12,121 nucleotides of DNA from an uncultured Eubacteriales bacterium. Its GTDB lineage: Bacteria > Bacillota > Clostridia > Oscillospirales > Oscillospiraceae. Made by a program: the position numbers and the translations under genes. The notes beneath the pieces are model-generated. The model was not told the DNA's origin. It worked only from the letters and a program-made list of their open reading frames with translations, and did not search any database. The DNA lies in NCBI GenBank assembly GCA_900554705.1, contig USIH01000055.1, positions 1 to 12,121 on the forward strand, given 5' to 3'. Positions 12,103 through 12,121 of the stretch are shown piece by piece (the first letter of the stretch is position 1; each line of letters opens with the position of its first letter).

Positions 12103-12121
12103 GGCGCTTCCCGACAGTTTC
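12103..12121 (+). terminator. 5' half of a terminator hairpin cut by the window edge
   Basis: GGCGCTTCCCGA (12103-12114) is identical to the 5' arm of the hairpin at 8600-8628 and is followed by CAGTTTC, which aligns with the loop and first base pairs of that hairpin. The complementary arm would lie just beyond base 12121. It sits 5 bases after the TM2 stop. Confidence 0.6.

Noticed and set aside
1..12121. tRNA, rRNA, transposase or integrase genes, and attachment sites
   Set aside because: I looked for them on both strands and saw no cloverleaf, rRNA segment, DDE or recombinase motif; the accessory block therefore has no visible mobiliser within the window.

Overview
The window reads as a high-GC Bacillota genome, most likely a gut clostridium of the Oscillospiraceae/Ruminococcaceae type. 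The gene set fits this: a Noc/ParB protein, YmdB, a YhaO/YhaN-like nuclease pair, QueT with a preQ1-type leader, strong AGGAGG ribosome-binding sites, and a palindromic repeat family I associate with such genomes. The assignment is inference; there is no rRNA or other taxonomic marker here.

Layout. (1) 1-573 (+): C-terminal part of a Cof-type HAD phosphatase cut by the window edge. (2) 574-928: no gene; a MITE-like element with long terminal inverted repeats (618-788) and two intrinsic-terminator hairpins. (3) 929-2022 (-): a small lipoprotein gene downstream of queT, driven by a good sigma-A promoter and a short leader with a likely preQ1 riboswitch that overlaps the Shine-Dalgarno. (4) 2169-2831 (+): ung, divergent from queT. 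(5) 2826-7537 (-): one tightly coupled operon, ymdB > YhaO-like nuclease > YhaN-like ATPase > TatD-family nuclease. Each gene overlaps the next, and one promoter is visible at 7564-7592. It is a nucleic-acid-processing cassette. (6) 7748-8551 (+): noc/parB-like gene ending in an intrinsic terminator.

(7) 8600-12121 is an accessory-looking block whose base composition is visibly less GC-rich than the housekeeping part. On the minus strand it encodes, from its own promoter, a ribbon-helix-helix protein (11498-11695), an 884-residue multidomain TIR protein (8828-11482) and the N-terminal stub of a zinc-ribbon protein. The stub runs into a terminator with no stop codon in front of it. A TM2-domain membrane protein (11792-12097) is encoded divergently. 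The block begins at a hairpin whose arm GGCGCTTCCCGA appears again at the right edge of the window.

The TIR protein is the most interesting object. It carries a zinc ribbon, TPR-like helices, a TIR domain, a coiled coil, one membrane span, further TPR-like repeats and four RCC1-type repeats. The charge pattern predicts a cytoplasmic TIR domain and an exported repeat domain, that is, a receptor-like layout. A perfect 51-bp tandem duplication sits just before the RCC1 repeats. Its promoter carries an inverted repeat and is followed by a 9-bp direct repeat, suggesting autoregulation by the ribbon-helix-helix protein. Whether the block is an immune, envelope-stress or signalling system cannot be decided from sequence alone.
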